NCBI RefSeq assembly: GCF_000220505.1
Contig: NZ_AFPJ01000028.1
Span: 124,001 to 188,000, forward strand
Reading direction: 5' to 3'
Length of the DNA: 64,000 nt
Source: Microbulbifer agarilyticus S89
Lineage (GTDB): Bacteria > Pseudomonadota > Gammaproteobacteria > Pseudomonadales > Cellvibrionaceae
A program made the position numbers and the translations under genes. Below the pieces are notes generated by a model. That model made no database searches and was not told where the DNA came from. It was given only the letters and a program-made list of their open reading frames with translations. Positions 40,123 through 49,745 of the stretch are shown one piece after another. Every line of letters starts with the position of its first letter. The stretch's first letter is position 1.

Positions 40123-40734
40123 ATGAGCAGCGAAAAAATCAATCGGCGCCAGCAAATCCTGCAAGCGCTGGCGCATATGCTGGAAGCCAGCCCCGGTGCC
40201 CGCATTACCACGGCGGCACTGGCCAAAGAGGTGGGGTTCTCCGAGGCGGCGCTGTATCGCCACTTCCCCAGCAAATCCAAAATGTTCGAAGGCCTCATCG
40301 AGTTTATCGAAGAGACTATCTTCAGCCGCATCAAGATCATTATGCAGGACGAGCCCAACGCGCTCGCCCGCTGCCAGAAAATCCTGCACCTGCTGCTGGC
40401 CTTTTGTGAACGCAATCCGGGTATCACCCGCCTGCTTACTGGCGATGCGCTTACCGGGGAAACCGAGCGCCTGCACGGACGCATCCTGCAGCTGTTCGAC
40501 CGCCTGGAAACCCAGCTCAAGCAAATTCTGCGCGAGGCGGAATTACGCGAGCAACTGCGCCCCGCCATTCCACTGACCGCGGCCGCCAACCTGCTGCTGG
40601 CCAGCGCCGAGGGCCGCATCGTGCAGTACGTGCGCAGTGGCTTCAAACGCAAGCCTACCGAACACTGGACAGAGCAATGGCCGGTACTGGTAGCAGGGTT
40701 TTTCCGGGAAAGTGCGCTGACTGCGCAGGGGTGA
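40123..40734 (+). CDS. slmA: Nucleoid occlusion factor SlmA (TetR family)
   Basis: 203 aa. DNA-bound SlmA blocks FtsZ ring assembly over the nucleoid. The N-terminal HTH is [20 protein letters not shown] then [20 protein letters not shown]; the C-terminal part resembles SlmA ([23 protein letters not shown]). AAGG lies 7 nt before the ATG. E. coli also has slmA near pyrE and coaBC. An AACAACAA run at 40076-40083 lies 40 nt upstream. Confidence 0.92.
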   Translation: MSSEKINRRQQILQALAHMLEASPGARITTAALAKEVGFSEAALYRHFPSKSKMFEGLIEFIEETIFSRIKIIMQDEPNALARCQKILHLLLAFCERNPGITRLLTGDALTGETERLHGRILQLFDRLETQLKQILREAELREQLRPAIPLTAAANLLLASAEGRIVQYVRSGFKRKPTEHWTEQWPVLVAGFFRESALTAQG

Positions 40735-40762
40735 TGGGCTAAGGCCCGGGCGGGCAGCCGGC

Positions 40763-41359
40763 TTATTTGCCGGCTATTTCCCGGTAGCGGCTTTTGGCCA
40801 GATCAAACTCACTGTTGATGGAAACCGCCTCTTTGGTGCGCAGGGACAGGCGCTGGTTCACCACCTCTACCTCTTTGCGCAGGTTGCCGATGCGCTCCAT
40901 CTGCTCGGCAGAGACGGTACCGCCATTGCGCTGGATACGCGCTGCGGCAGACTCTTCGTTTTTAATCTGACGGTTGAGTGAGCTGATATTGGAGCGCAGG
41001 ATTGCCACGTCCTGCTGCACGATGGCGAGCTTGCGTTTGCGCGCTGATTCAATATCCGCGACGCTGTTGTAGCGCTTGAGCAGGGCCAGGTCAGCGGCCA
41101 GCTGCGCCTCGCGGCGCTTCTTCTCCGCCAGCTCCGGCCCGGTCAGCTCGGGCTCCACCACCTCGAGCACGCGCCCTGATACGGTGAGGACCTCATAGCC
41201 GCCCGCCACATAACGAGGAGGCACGACATCGTCCAGCACCTGCACGCCGTGTTCGTTGGTATAGCGGTACAGCTTCTTGCCATCCCACCCCGTGTCTGCA
41301 GCTCCGACATCCATTGTCAGAAGAGCACCGGCAAGTGCCAGCGCAGTTGCGATTTTCAC
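40763..41359 (-). CDS. Secreted DUF4124-type protein with coiled coil
   Basis: 198 aa. Signal peptide (ATALALAGALLTMDVGAADT), a short DUF4124-like domain (LYRYTNEHGVQVLDDVVPP), then a long charged helical region (about 75-195) that should be a periplasmic coiled coil. Role unknown. Convergent with slmA and upstream of pyrE in the same direction. Confidence 0.72.
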   Translation of the reverse strand: MKIATALALAGALLTMDVGAADTGWDGKKLYRYTNEHGVQVLDDVVPPRYVAGGYEVLTVSGRVLEVVEPELTGPELAEKKRREAQLAADLALLKRYNSVADIESARKRKLAIVQQDVAILRSNISSLNRQIKNEESAAARIQRNGGTVSAEQMERIGNLRKEVEVVNQRLSLRTKEAVSINSEFDLAKSRYREIAGK

Positions 41360-41427
41360 GCCTGCCTCGTTTTATCGTTGAAATCGTTCAATATTTGACC
41401 AGCTGCGCATTTCCTTCTGCGCCACTG

Positions 41428-41477
41428 TTAACCCTAATAGTTTTGCTGCCGACTTGTCTTTAGCCCCATAGGGTTAA
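41428..41477. other. 9-bp inverted repeat downstream of pyrE
   Basis: TTAACCCTA (41428-41436) and TAGGGTTAA (41469-41477) are exact complements 32 nt apart, 19 bp beyond the pyrE stop. The loop is long for a terminator, and no T-run follows, so a role in RNA folding or protein binding is uncertain. Confidence 0.35.
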
Positions 41478-41495
41478 ATACGTAATCTTTAGTGC

Positions 41496-42152
41496 CTAAC
41501 CCTCAGCGGACACGCCATATTTCTGGCGATAGTCGATGATGCGCTGTAACAGCTCGTCACCGGCAGCCTCAGACTTAAGATAGGTAATAATATCGTCTAG
41601 TTCTACAATGCCGATCACAGGAATGCTGTATTCCTGTTCAACCTGCTGGATTGCGGACTGGTCGGAATCATCGCTGGCCTTTTCCTGACGGTTCAGGCCG
41701 ATCACGACACCGGCGGGTGCCGCGCCATGATCATCGATGATCTGCATCACCTCACGCACAGCAGTACCTGCCGTAATCACATCGTCAATAATCAAAACCT
41801 TGCCTTTAAGCGGCGCACCCACTAAGGTGCCGCCCTCGCCGTGGGCCTTGGCTTCTTTCCGATTGTAACAGAAGGGTTTATCGATACCTTTCTGTGCCAG
41901 CGCGACCGCGGTCACCGCACCCAGCGGGATGCCCTTGTAGGCCGGCCCGAATATGACATCAAACTCCACACCCGAGGCAATGATCGCCTCCGCGTAGGCG
42001 TTGCCCAAAGCGGCAAGCGCTGCACCGCTGTGGAAACGGCCGGCATTAAAAAAGTAGGGACTCTGGCGACCGGATTTCAGCGTAAAATCTCCGAAACAGA
42101 GCACATCGTGCTCCAGGGCCAGTTGTATAAAGTCTCGCTGGTACTGCTGCAT
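41496..42152 (-). CDS. pyrE: Orotate phosphoribosyltransferase
   Basis: 218 aa. Forms orotidine 5'-phosphate from orotate and PRPP in pyrimidine synthesis. PRPP-binding motif [13 protein letters not shown] and the [12 protein letters not shown] segment are present. Start at [13 protein letters not shown] by homology; there is no clear Shine-Dalgarno sequence. Divergent from crc, an arrangement conserved in Pseudomonas. Confidence 0.96.
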   Translation of the reverse strand: MQQYQRDFIQLALEHDVLCFGDFTLKSGRQSPYFFNAGRFHSGAALAALGNAYAEAIIASGVEFDVIFGPAYKGIPLGAVTAVALAQKGIDKPFCYNRKEAKAHGEGGTLVGAPLKGKVLIIDDVITAGTAVREVMQIIDDHGAAPAGVVIGLNRQEKASDDSDQSAIQQVEQEYSIPVIGIVELDDIITYLKSEAAGDELLQRIIDYRQKYGVSAEG

Positions 42153-42275
42153 GGCAATTTGATAACTATTGGCTAAGGTGAAGGAAGGTCCCCAAGGAAC
42201 GGGGTACGGCAATCATAGAATGTTCAGACAAATAACGACTGCAATTTTACACAGTCCGCTGGTAAGGGGCTAATA

Positions 42276-43043
42276 ATGCGAATAGTGAGTTTGTCCGTGG
42301 ATGGAGTGCACCAGGCTGCACAACGCGGGCTATATGATTGGCTGGCAGATCAGGACGCAGACATTATCTGTCTGCAGGATCTACGCTCACTGGAGCCGGA
42401 ACTGGATCACCCCATCTTCCATCCGGACGGTTACTACAGCTACTTCTTCGATTCCGGCACCCCGCATGAGAACGGGGTAGCGATCTACACCCGCGCGCAA
42501 CCAAAAGCCCTGATTTATGGCATGGGGTTCGCCAATGGCGTAGACATGTACGGCCGCTACTTGCAGGCCGACTTTGAGCGCTTGAGCGTTGGCTCGCTGC
42601 TGGCCCCGGTGGCGACTGATGAAGCATCACTGGAAACAAAAGTACAGTTTTTTGACGACATGCAGGCACACCTGGCTAAAATTAGCCGGAAACGCCGCGA
42701 CTTTATTTTCTGCGGAAACTGGGGCATGGCACACCGCCGCGCCGACGTGCAAAACTGGCAGGATCACCAGGACACCCCCGGGTTTATGCGTCACGAACAG
42801 CGCTGGCTGGATCAGCTGTTCAACGATATCGGCTATATCGATGCCTTCCGCCGCGTGGTGAAAGACGCGGACGAGTTTACCTGGTGGCCCAGTGGTGAAG
42901 TGGGCAAGGGTGACGGCTGGCGGACCGATATGCAGATCGTGTCGCAAACCCTGAAGAACAAGATCGAGTACGGCGCCATCAACAAAAACGTCAAGTTCTC
43001 CAGCCACCTGCCGGTGATCATGGACTATGATCTCGAAGTCTGA
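42276..43043 (+). CDS. crc: Catabolite repression control protein Crc
   Basis: 255 aa. In Pseudomonas Crc stabilises Hfq on A-rich mRNA targets and so represses use of secondary carbon sources. The fold is that of exonuclease III/EEP proteins (MRIVSLSVDG, ADIICLQDLRSLE, GWRTDMQIVSQTL), but catalytic residues are changed: LQE is LQD and the SDH motif is SSH, so nuclease activity is unlikely. AAGGGG lies 6 nt before the ATG. Divergent from pyrE and near rph, as in Pseudomonas. Confidence 0.88.
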   Translation: MRIVSLSVDGVHQAAQRGLYDWLADQDADIICLQDLRSLEPELDHPIFHPDGYYSYFFDSGTPHENGVAIYTRAQPKALIYGMGFANGVDMYGRYLQADFERLSVGSLLAPVATDEASLETKVQFFDDMQAHLAKISRKRRDFIFCGNWGMAHRRADVQNWQDHQDTPGFMRHEQRWLDQLFNDIGYIDAFRRVVKDADEFTWWPSGEVGKGDGWRTDMQIVSQTLKNKIEYGAINKNVKFSSHLPVIMDYDLEV

Positions 43044-43105
43044 CGCCTCACGCGCGCCGCGCTGCCGACCAGGCACCTAACAGGCACACAGCAAGCACAT
43101 AAATA

Positions 43106-43139
43106 GGGCGCCGCGAACAATATTCGCAGCGCCCTTTTT
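43106..43139 (+). terminator. Intrinsic terminator downstream of crc
   Basis: GGGCGC (43106-43111) with GCGCCC (43129-43134) and, inside, GCGAA with TTCGC, one C-A mismatch, loop CAATA, then TTTTT (43135-43139). It lies between the convergent crc and TPR genes. Confidence 0.92.
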
Positions 43140-43172
43140 ATTTGTGTCCGCCTGTCCTCTTCGCTGGCAGCG

Positions 43173-44930
43173 TCAGCGAATACGCGAGGCCTGCAGCTTC
43201 ACATCCGCATCCCGCCAGGCCTTGTTGAAGCGCGCCTCGATCAATTCTGCCTGCTCGCCTTTGTCCTGTGCACGCAGTGCCTGGGCCAAGCCAAACAGCG
43301 CCCAGCCGTTATTTGGGCGCCGATCCAGGTCCTGCCAGTAGACCGTTTCCGCCTCGGCGGGACGGCCGGCTTCCAGCAGTACCGCTCCCAGCGCCAGGCG
43401 CGGCGGATAGTGCCATTCGGCAGGCTCGGTATACACCAGGCCATCCTCGAGAAGAATGGCCCGGCTCAGGTGATTGACCGCAGTCTCGTAATCTTTGCGC
43501 GCGGCCGCGAGTTCCCCAGCGAGCACCTCCGGCGCAATCGCGAGTACCTGCTTGGCGGTATTGGGCGAAAACATCGGGTAGTCCAGCGCCGGATCGGCGG
43601 CGAGTTTCTGCACCTGTGCCAACTCTTCCTGTGCCTTGTTCAATTGGTCTTTGGCGATAAACGCGAGCCCGCGCACATAGTGCCAGGCGAGGGTGAGGAA
43701 TGGGTCCGCCGGCGGTTGCGGCAGCGCCAGCACCTGATCCCATTTGCCAAAGCGCGCCAGTGACCAGCAGGGCAACACGCGGAAGCTCGCCAGCATCGGC
43801 ATCGCTTCCAGGGTTTCATCGGAAATCTGCTCGGCAGTTTTGTTCGCCGCGCCGATGGCCTCGCCGCTGCGCCCCAGCGCGGTATTGGCGAACCACAGGA
43901 AGTGAATGTTGTGCGGGTAATACGCCATCGGGTAGATACCCTGGGCACGACACTGGGTAATGTAATCCTCGTCCGCGGCGATCGCGCGCTCATTTGCTTT
44001 TACCGCATCTGCGTAGCGCCCCACCCGCTGGTAAATGTGTGCCGGCATATGCACCAGATGCCCGGCACCGGGGACCAGGTTCTGTAGCTTATCCGCAGCC
44101 TGTTCCGCGCGTTCCGGATTGTTGGTGGGCTCGATCAGGTGGATATACAAGTGCAGGGCGCCGGGGTGCTCCGGATTTTTGTCCATCACCTGTTCCAGCA
44201 ACTCGACGATTTTTTCGGTGCCTTCGTAGGGAGTCCCATCGCGCATCCAGTAATTCCATGGGCGCAGGTCCATCATCGACTCGGCATACAGGGTGGCGAT
44301 ATCCAGGTCGTCCGGGTACTGCTCGACGACCTTGCCCATGGCCTCCGCATACTTCTTATCCGCTGAGCTGCGGTCCGCGGCATCACCGGTGTAGCGGGTA
44401 GCCAGCGCATCGATCAGCGCGCGCTCGCGCTTATCCACACCGCTGCTTAAAGACTTTGCTTTCAGCGCCAGCGCGCGCGCCTTGGGTTCTGCTTCCGGGT
44501 CCATGGGCGCGTTAATGTTGGGACCCAGCACCAGTGCCTGGCCCCAGTAGGCCATGGCGCAGTCCGGATCCAGGCGCGCCGCCTCGCGAAACGAGCGGCC
44601 GGCTTCCGCATGGTTAAATGCGTAGGCCAGATTCAGGCCCTGATTGATGTACTGCTGCCCCTGCTCGGAGGCGCAGCTTACCGGGAAGGTATGTTTACCC
44701 AGATTCTGCAGGCGCGGCGCAATGCTGCCGGTGGGCGAAGGCTTATCACCGCCTGCGGGCTCACGGTAGTGTTTGTGGTGGGGGCGCGCCTCCTGCTTTT
44801 CCGCAGGTGCGCTGGTGGTGGTGCTGCTGCTGGTGGGAGTCTCGGCTTCCTGGGCAAAGCTGTGCGTAAAACCTTGCACGGCAATGAGCAGCAAAGCACC
44901 AAGGGCTGAAGCGAGATGGGATCTTTCCAT
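43173..44930 (-). CDS. Secreted tetratricopeptide-repeat protein
   Basis: 585 aa. Signal peptide (ASALGALLLIAVQGFTHSFA), a low-complexity Ser/Thr/Pro linker with His-rich HHKHYREP, then TPR-like helical repeats from about 85 to the end: NQGLNLAYAFNHAEAGRSFR, AARLDPDCAMAYWGQAL, QVMDKNPEHPGALHLYIHLI and a final PNNGWALFGLAQALRAQ. Probably a periplasmic scaffold; no catalytic motif seen. The ATG at 44930 has GAGAG before it. It stands between crc and rph, where Pseudomonas has a different small gene. Confidence 0.78.
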   Translation of the reverse strand: MERSHLASALGALLLIAVQGFTHSFAQEAETPTSSSTTTSAPAEKQEARPHHKHYREPAGGDKPSPTGSIAPRLQNLGKHTFPVSCASEQGQQYINQGLNLAYAFNHAEAGRSFREAARLDPDCAMAYWGQALVLGPNINAPMDPEAEPKARALALKAKSLSSGVDKRERALIDALATRYTGDAADRSSADKKYAEAMGKVVEQYPDDLDIATLYAESMMDLRPWNYWMRDGTPYEGTEKIVELLEQVMDKNPEHPGALHLYIHLIEPTNNPERAEQAADKLQNLVPGAGHLVHMPAHIYQRVGRYADAVKANERAIAADEDYITQCRAQGIYPMAYYPHNIHFLWFANTALGRSGEAIGAANKTAEQISDETLEAMPMLASFRVLPCWSLARFGKWDQVLALPQPPADPFLTLAWHYVRGLAFIAKDQLNKAQEELAQVQKLAADPALDYPMFSPNTAKQVLAIAPEVLAGELAAARKDYETAVNHLSRAILLEDGLVYTEPAEWHYPPRLALGAVLLEAGRPAEAETVYWQDLDRRPNNGWALFGLAQALRAQDKGEQAELIEARFNKAWRDADVKLQASRIR

Positions 44931-45055
44931 GGGCTCTCTCACTGGTTTAACAGGATTGAGAGAAGCCTATGACAATCCGGGCATGGCTCCACCACAGGAA
45001 GTTGCAAAGCCTGCCGGATTTTGAACTACACGCGCACGGTCTGTGACGTACGCCG

Positions 45056-45778
45056 TTACGCGTCGGACAATGCCTTTTTCTGCAGCTCGATCAGCTCCTT
45101 GATACCCGCCTTGCCCAGCGCCAGCATCTCGGCAAACTGCTGCTCGGTAAACGGCGCACCCTCGGCGGTGCCCTGCACCTCGATCATGCCACCGTCTTCC
45201 GCCATCACCATATTCATATCGGTATCGGCGTGGGAGTCCTCCGGGTAGTCCAGGTCCAGCACCGCCTGGCCTTCATAAATACCCACGGAAATTGCCGCCA
45301 CCATATTTTTCAGCGGATCGGTGTCGATAATTTTTTCCCGCTGCATATAGCGAATGGCATCCACCAGCGCCACGCAGGCACCGGTAATCGACGCGGTACG
45401 CGTGCCACCATCTGCCTGGATAACGTCACAGTCGAGGGTAATCTGGTGCTCGCCAAGGGCCTCCAGGTCCACCGCCGCGCGCAGGGAACGGCCGATCAGG
45501 CGTTGAATTTCTACGGTGCGTCCGCCCTGCTTACCGCGCGCCGCCTCGCGGCCCATACGGGTACCAGTGGAGCGGGGCAGCATGCCGTACTCCGCAGTAA
45601 TCCAGCCACTGCCCTGACCGCGCAAAAAGCGCGGCACTTCTGCCGCCACAGAGGCGTTACACAGCACCTTGGTGTCGCCGAACTCCACCAGCACAGAACC
45701 CTCCGCGTGGCGGGTATAGTTGCGGGTGATGCGCACATCGCGCAGTTGTTCTGGTTTGCGGCCGCTTGGTCGCTGCAT
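45056..45778 (-). CDS. rph: Ribonuclease PH
   Basis: 240 aa. Phosphorolytic 3'-5' exoribonuclease for tRNA 3' ends. Starts [20 protein letters not shown], with [38 protein letters not shown] and [20 protein letters not shown], all typical. The C-terminal helix is complete, so it is not the truncated form of E. coli K-12. Divergent from yicC, as usual. Confidence 0.97.
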   Translation of the reverse strand: MQRPSGRKPEQLRDVRITRNYTRHAEGSVLVEFGDTKVLCNASVAAEVPRFLRGQGSGWITAEYGMLPRSTGTRMGREAARGKQGGRTVEIQRLIGRSLRAAVDLEALGEHQITLDCDVIQADGGTRTASITGACVALVDAIRYMQREKIIDTDPLKNMVAAISVGIYEGQAVLDLDYPEDSHADTDMNMVMAEDGGMIEVQGTAEGAPFTEQQFAEMLALGKAGIKELIELQKKALSDA

Positions 45779-45916
45779 ATCTCACCTCTTTAGAATCATC
45801 GTTAACTTGCAAGCCCGGCATTATAGCCATCAAAGCACACAATCACCCTGTGCTATGATTTGCCGCTCATTTTCCAACACGTATGCTCAATTAGAGCATT
45901 TCTGGAGCACGGCAGT

Positions 45917-46801
45917 ATGGCCAATAACAAAGTGCGCAGCATGACCGCTTTCGGGCGTGCCGAGGTAAATTACTCCACCGGTACCGCCGTATGGGAAATG
46001 CGCTCGGTGAACCATCGTTACCTGGAACCGCACTTCCGCCTGCCGGAAGCTGCCCGCGCACTGGAACCTAAACTGCGTGAACAGCTGCGCAAAACCCTGA
46101 ACCGCGGCAAGCTGGAAATGACCCTGAACCTCAGGGCCGTGAGCGGCGAGGCTGCGGCGATTGAAGTAAATCAGCCACTGGTCGAGCAACTGCTGGCGGC
46201 GGCCAAGCAAGTCTCACCGGGTCTTGGCGGTCTCGACAGCCTGCCACTCAACCCCATGGAAATCCTGAAATGGCCGGGGGTGATTGCCGAACCGGAAACC
46301 GATGCGCAGGAACAGGCCAACGCCATCCTCGACGGCTTCAAGCAGGCGCTGAAACAGCTTGTGGAAAACCGCGAGCGCGAAGGCGCCGAACTCGCCGGCT
46401 TTATCGAAGCCCGCCTCGCTGGCATCAACGACCAGGTCACCACCGTGCGTGCGCTACTGCCGCAGATTCTGCAAAACCAGCGCGAAAAACTGAAAACCCG
46501 GCTGGAAGAACTGCTCGAGGAAATCGACAAGGATCGAATCGAGCAGGAAATCGCGCTGCTCGCACAAAAAGCGGATGTGGATGAAGAGTTGGACCGCCTC
46601 GACGCCCACATCACCGAGACCCGCCGGGTACTCAAAAACGGCGGCCCCATCGGCCGTCGCCTTGACTTCCTGATGCAGGAATTCAACCGCGAGGCCAACA
46701 CGCTTTCATCCAAAGCGATAGTAACTGACACCACTCAGGCTGCGGTGGAGCTGAAGGTATTGATCGAGCAGATGCGCGAGCAGGTGCAAAACATCGAGTA
46801 A
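45917..46801 (+). CDS. yicC: YicC family endoribonuclease
   Basis: 294 aa. The N-terminal domain has VRSMTAFGRAEV and MRSVNHRYLEPHFRLPE; the C-terminal DUF1732 domain has RLDFLMQEFNREANTLSSKA, a family hallmark. YicC proteins cleave RNA and affect small-RNA stability. The ATG at 45917 has GGAG 10 nt upstream. In Pseudomonas yicC is followed directly by gmk; here 11.4 kb intervene. Confidence 0.94.
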   Translation: MANNKVRSMTAFGRAEVNYSTGTAVWEMRSVNHRYLEPHFRLPEAARALEPKLREQLRKTLNRGKLEMTLNLRAVSGEAAAIEVNQPLVEQLLAAAKQVSPGLGGLDSLPLNPMEILKWPGVIAEPETDAQEQANAILDGFKQALKQLVENREREGAELAGFIEARLAGINDQVTTVRALLPQILQNQREKLKTRLEELLEEIDKDRIEQEIALLAQKADVDEELDRLDAHITETRRVLKNGGPIGRRLDFLMQEFNREANTLSSKAIVTDTTQAAVELKVLIEQMREQVQNIE

Positions 46802-46919
46802 AGCTCGATCACACAACCTGGCCGCGAGCGCGCCTTGAGCTGCGGCCAGTGCGTGGAATCCGCATTTCAGACTGCATCGATTATTCTCGTCACCATTTAA
46901 CTACCACCAGGCTGAATTT

Positions 46920-46984
46920 ACCTCGACTGACCGCGCCACTTGTGGATAAATATGCATATCCGCAAATATAGATAAGTTCGAGGT
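46920..46984. promoter_or_regulatory. DnaA box and flanking inverted repeat before the racemase gene
   Basis: TGTGGATAA (46941-46949) is a perfect DnaA box on the minus strand, followed by the 10-bp palindrome ATATGCATAT (46950-46959). ACCTCGA (46920-46926) and TCGAGGT (46978-46984) form an inverted pair around them; the right arm covers the GAGG ribosome-binding site of the next gene. Confidence 0.45.
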
Positions 46985-46989
46985 CAGCT

Positions 46990-47682
46990 GTGCTATGCAA
47001 TGATGTTTACAGTGATGAGTATTCCATCGGTGTGGTTGCAGGTACCGCGACAGATACCCGTTTTGGCCTCGATTTTCTCGCTGCCCGCCAGATAGTGGGG
47101 CTGGGCATCTCCCTTTCTGCCTCACCGCAGGCGCAAACCCAGCTGCAGGCGCTGGAGCGGGGCGCTCTCACCCAGAAACTGATCAATGCGATTGAGTCAC
47201 TGCAGCAGCAGGGTGCTGCGGCGGCGATGATCTACTGCAACTCACTGTCTGGCGCGGTGGACCTGGATACCGTGCGCGCGACGGTGTCGATCCCGGTGGT
47301 CTCACCGCTGGACGTGTATGCGGAGTTGACCCAGCGCTATCGCAATTTTGGGCTGCTCGCCGCCAACTGCCAGAGTTGCGCCAACATCGAGCGGGAAATC
47401 CTACTGCGCAACCGCAGTGCCAAGGTCATCGGCATCGGCAACCTGCAGATTGTGGAGGATATTGAGGACGGGGTATCGCCGGCGGAGTTGGTGCAACAGC
47501 ACGCGCTGGATGACCTGGCGGCGGCGCTGGTGAAAAGCGGCGTGCAGATCCTGATTCTCGGCTGCACCCACTTTGACTATTTCTACGATGAATTGCTTAG
47601 CCACTGTGACGGTATCAAACTGTTCCTGCCATCGGAGCGCATGCTGGCATTGCTCAAGGCACAGGCCCTCGCAGCGGCTTAA
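46990..47682 (+). CDS. Aspartate/glutamate racemase family protein
   Basis: 230 aa. Cofactor-independent amino-acid racemase fold with two catalytic Cys: Cys83 in YCNSLSG and Cys192 in GCTHF. The N-terminal IGVVAGTATDTRFGLDFL is also family-like. Substrate (Asp, Glu, hydantoin or other) cannot be told. The GTG at 46990 has GAGG 6 nt upstream, so it is accepted as the start although the first residues (MLCNDVYSDE) are atypical. First gene of the accessory block; convergent with the acyl-CoA dehydrogenase. Confidence 0.82.
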   Translation: MLCNDVYSDEYSIGVVAGTATDTRFGLDFLAARQIVGLGISLSASPQAQTQLQALERGALTQKLINAIESLQQQGAAAAMIYCNSLSGAVDLDTVRATVSIPVVSPLDVYAELTQRYRNFGLLAANCQSCANIEREILLRNRSAKVIGIGNLQIVEDIEDGVSPAELVQQHALDDLAAALVKSGVQILILGCTHFDYFYDELLSHCDGIKLFLPSERMLALLKAQALAAA

Positions 47683-47758
47683 TCCTGCCACTGCGCAGGC
47701 CCATCTTGCACCGCTTAATAAGCCTTACCAGATCGTTTGGCACTGTACGATTGCATAG

Positions 47759-49561
47759 CTAGAACCATTCCGGTTGCATCGCAAAGCTGGTGCCATCAAT
47801 TTCTCCCACCAGCTGCGACCAATGGTAGATTTTTGGTAATTCCGAGCGGAAGAAAAATTGCATCGCCTGCAGTTTTCCGCGATAAAAGTGCTCATCTTCT
47901 GTGTGCGGACTGGCGCGGATCCCTCTGTCGGCAGCGAGGCCCTGACGCAGCCAGATCCACGCCACCACAATATGCCCGAACATCTCCAAATAACTGACCG
48001 AGTTGGAGAAAACCAGATCGATATTTTTCTCCGCGGTGGCACCAAGCACCACAGACGTGGTTTGTTGCAGCTCCGCAACAGCCGCGTGTAACTGCTCGGC
48101 AAACAGGCTCAACTCGGTATCGCGCGCGCTTTCGATGGTGCCCTGTATTTCCGCGAGCATTGCCTGGTAACCGGCAAAGTTATTCATCGGCACCTTGCGC
48201 CCGAGCAGGTCGAGAGACTGAATACCGGTGGTGCCCTCATGAATCGGGTTCAGGCGGTTATCCCGGTAAAACATTTCCACCGGGTGTTCATTGATATAGC
48301 CGTGGCCACCCATAACCTGAATCGCCAGGTTGTTGGCCTTGGGTCCGTATTCCGAAGGCCAGGTCTTAATAATCGGGGTCAGGAAATCGAGCAGGGTGTG
48401 CGCCTGCGTGCGGGCTTGTTCACTTTCTGCGGTTTTTGCGTCGTCGGCCAGCTGGCTACCGAGTAGACACAGGGCATAGGCACCTTCGGCATAGGCCTTC
48501 TGCGCGAGTAGCATGCGACGCACATCGGCGTGCTCGATAATCGGAATGGGCGGAGATTGCGGGTCTTTGTTTCCCAATAGCCGACCCTGGGGGCGCTCGC
48601 GTGCATAGTCGAGGGAATACTGGTAGCCGGTCAGCGCGGTGAGGGCGGCACCGGTGCCCACCATAATGCGTGCCTCGTTCATCATGTGGAACATATACAT
48701 CAGTCCCTTGTTTTCTTCGCCCACCAGATAGGCCTCGGCGCCGCCGTTTTCACCAAAACTCAGCGCGGTGGAGGTGTGCCCGCGACCGCCCATCTTGTGG
48801 AACAGGCCGGCCAGCGCCACATCGTTGCGCTCGCCGAGACTACCGTCTTCTTTGAGCAGGAATTTCGGCACGATAAACAGAGAAATTCCCTTCACGCCCT
48901 TGGGCGCACCCTTAACCCGTGCCAGCACCAGGTGCACAATATTTTCACTGAGTTCGTGGTCGCCGCCGGAAATAAAAATCTTGTTGCCGGTGAGTCGATA
49001 ACTTCCATCCGGTTCACGCGTTGCTGTGGTAGTGAGGTCCGCAAGCCCGGAACCGGCACCAGGCTCGGTCATCGCCATGGTGCCCATAAAGCGTCCCTCG
49101 CGCATGGGACGCACCCAAGTGTCGATCTGTTCCGGGGAACCGTGTGCCTCAATCAGGTTGGCATTGGCATCGGTCAGAGAAATATATCCCAGAGTGGTAC
49201 TGGCCACGGCCGACAAATGCGCCTGGGCTGCGTTGGAAACGATGAGTGGCAATTGCATACCGCCACTTGCAAAGTCACTGGCGGGCGCGGCGAGACCCGC
49301 TGCAATCACTGCGTCCAGTGCCGGTTTGATTTCGGGAATCAGGTGTACCTTGTTGCCATCGAACGTCGGCTGGTGGTTATCCACCTTCTGGCGGATCGGC
49401 AGAAAGTGTTTCAGCGCAACCGTCTTGCCGGTAGCGATGGCGGCATCAAATGTCTCGCGGCTGTGTTCGGCATAGCGCGGACGCGCGGTTAGGGATTCCG
49501 CATCAAACAGTTCGTAGAGCATGAATGTGAGATCGCGTTCGCTGAGCACTTGTGCTGGCAT
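47759..49561 (-). CDS. Acyl-CoA dehydrogenase with C-terminal extension (DmdC/AcdA type)
   Basis: 600 aa, longer than the usual 390-aa enzymes because it has an N-terminal helical piece and a C-terminal extra domain (about 470-600, acyl-CoA dehydrogenase C-terminal type). FAD/substrate motifs are MAMTEPGAGSGLADLTT and the catalytic Glu in NPIHEGTTGIQSLDL. Relatives act on short acyl-CoAs or 3-methylmercaptopropionyl-CoA; the exact substrate is unknown. Divergent from the MmyB-type regulator gene, which may control it. Confidence 0.9.
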   Translation of the reverse strand: MPAQVLSERDLTFMLYELFDAESLTARPRYAEHSRETFDAAIATGKTVALKHFLPIRQKVDNHQPTFDGNKVHLIPEIKPALDAVIAAGLAAPASDFASGGMQLPLIVSNAAQAHLSAVASTTLGYISLTDANANLIEAHGSPEQIDTWVRPMREGRFMGTMAMTEPGAGSGLADLTTTATREPDGSYRLTGNKIFISGGDHELSENIVHLVLARVKGAPKGVKGISLFIVPKFLLKEDGSLGERNDVALAGLFHKMGGRGHTSTALSFGENGGAEAYLVGEENKGLMYMFHMMNEARIMVGTGAALTALTGYQYSLDYARERPQGRLLGNKDPQSPPIPIIEHADVRRMLLAQKAYAEGAYALCLLGSQLADDAKTAESEQARTQAHTLLDFLTPIIKTWPSEYGPKANNLAIQVMGGHGYINEHPVEMFYRDNRLNPIHEGTTGIQSLDLLGRKVPMNNFAGYQAMLAEIQGTIESARDTELSLFAEQLHAAVAELQQTTSVVLGATAEKNIDLVFSNSVSYLEMFGHIVVAWIWLRQGLAADRGIRASPHTEDEHFYRGKLQAMQFFFRSELPKIYHWSQLVGEIDGTSFAMQPEWF

Positions 49562-49745
49562 AAATCACCCAATTTTTATAAGCCGGACCGGTTGCGGATT
49601 GTTTCGGACAGCATTTGCCCGCAGTTGGGTATTGTTGACCCTGTTGATAGACTCGGCCATTACCTCTCAGGTCAAGTTTGGGCTAGGTCAAATTCGGCGG
49701 CCCTGCGGCACGCATTATCGTGGTGAATTTCTTTTCGGCGGCAAT

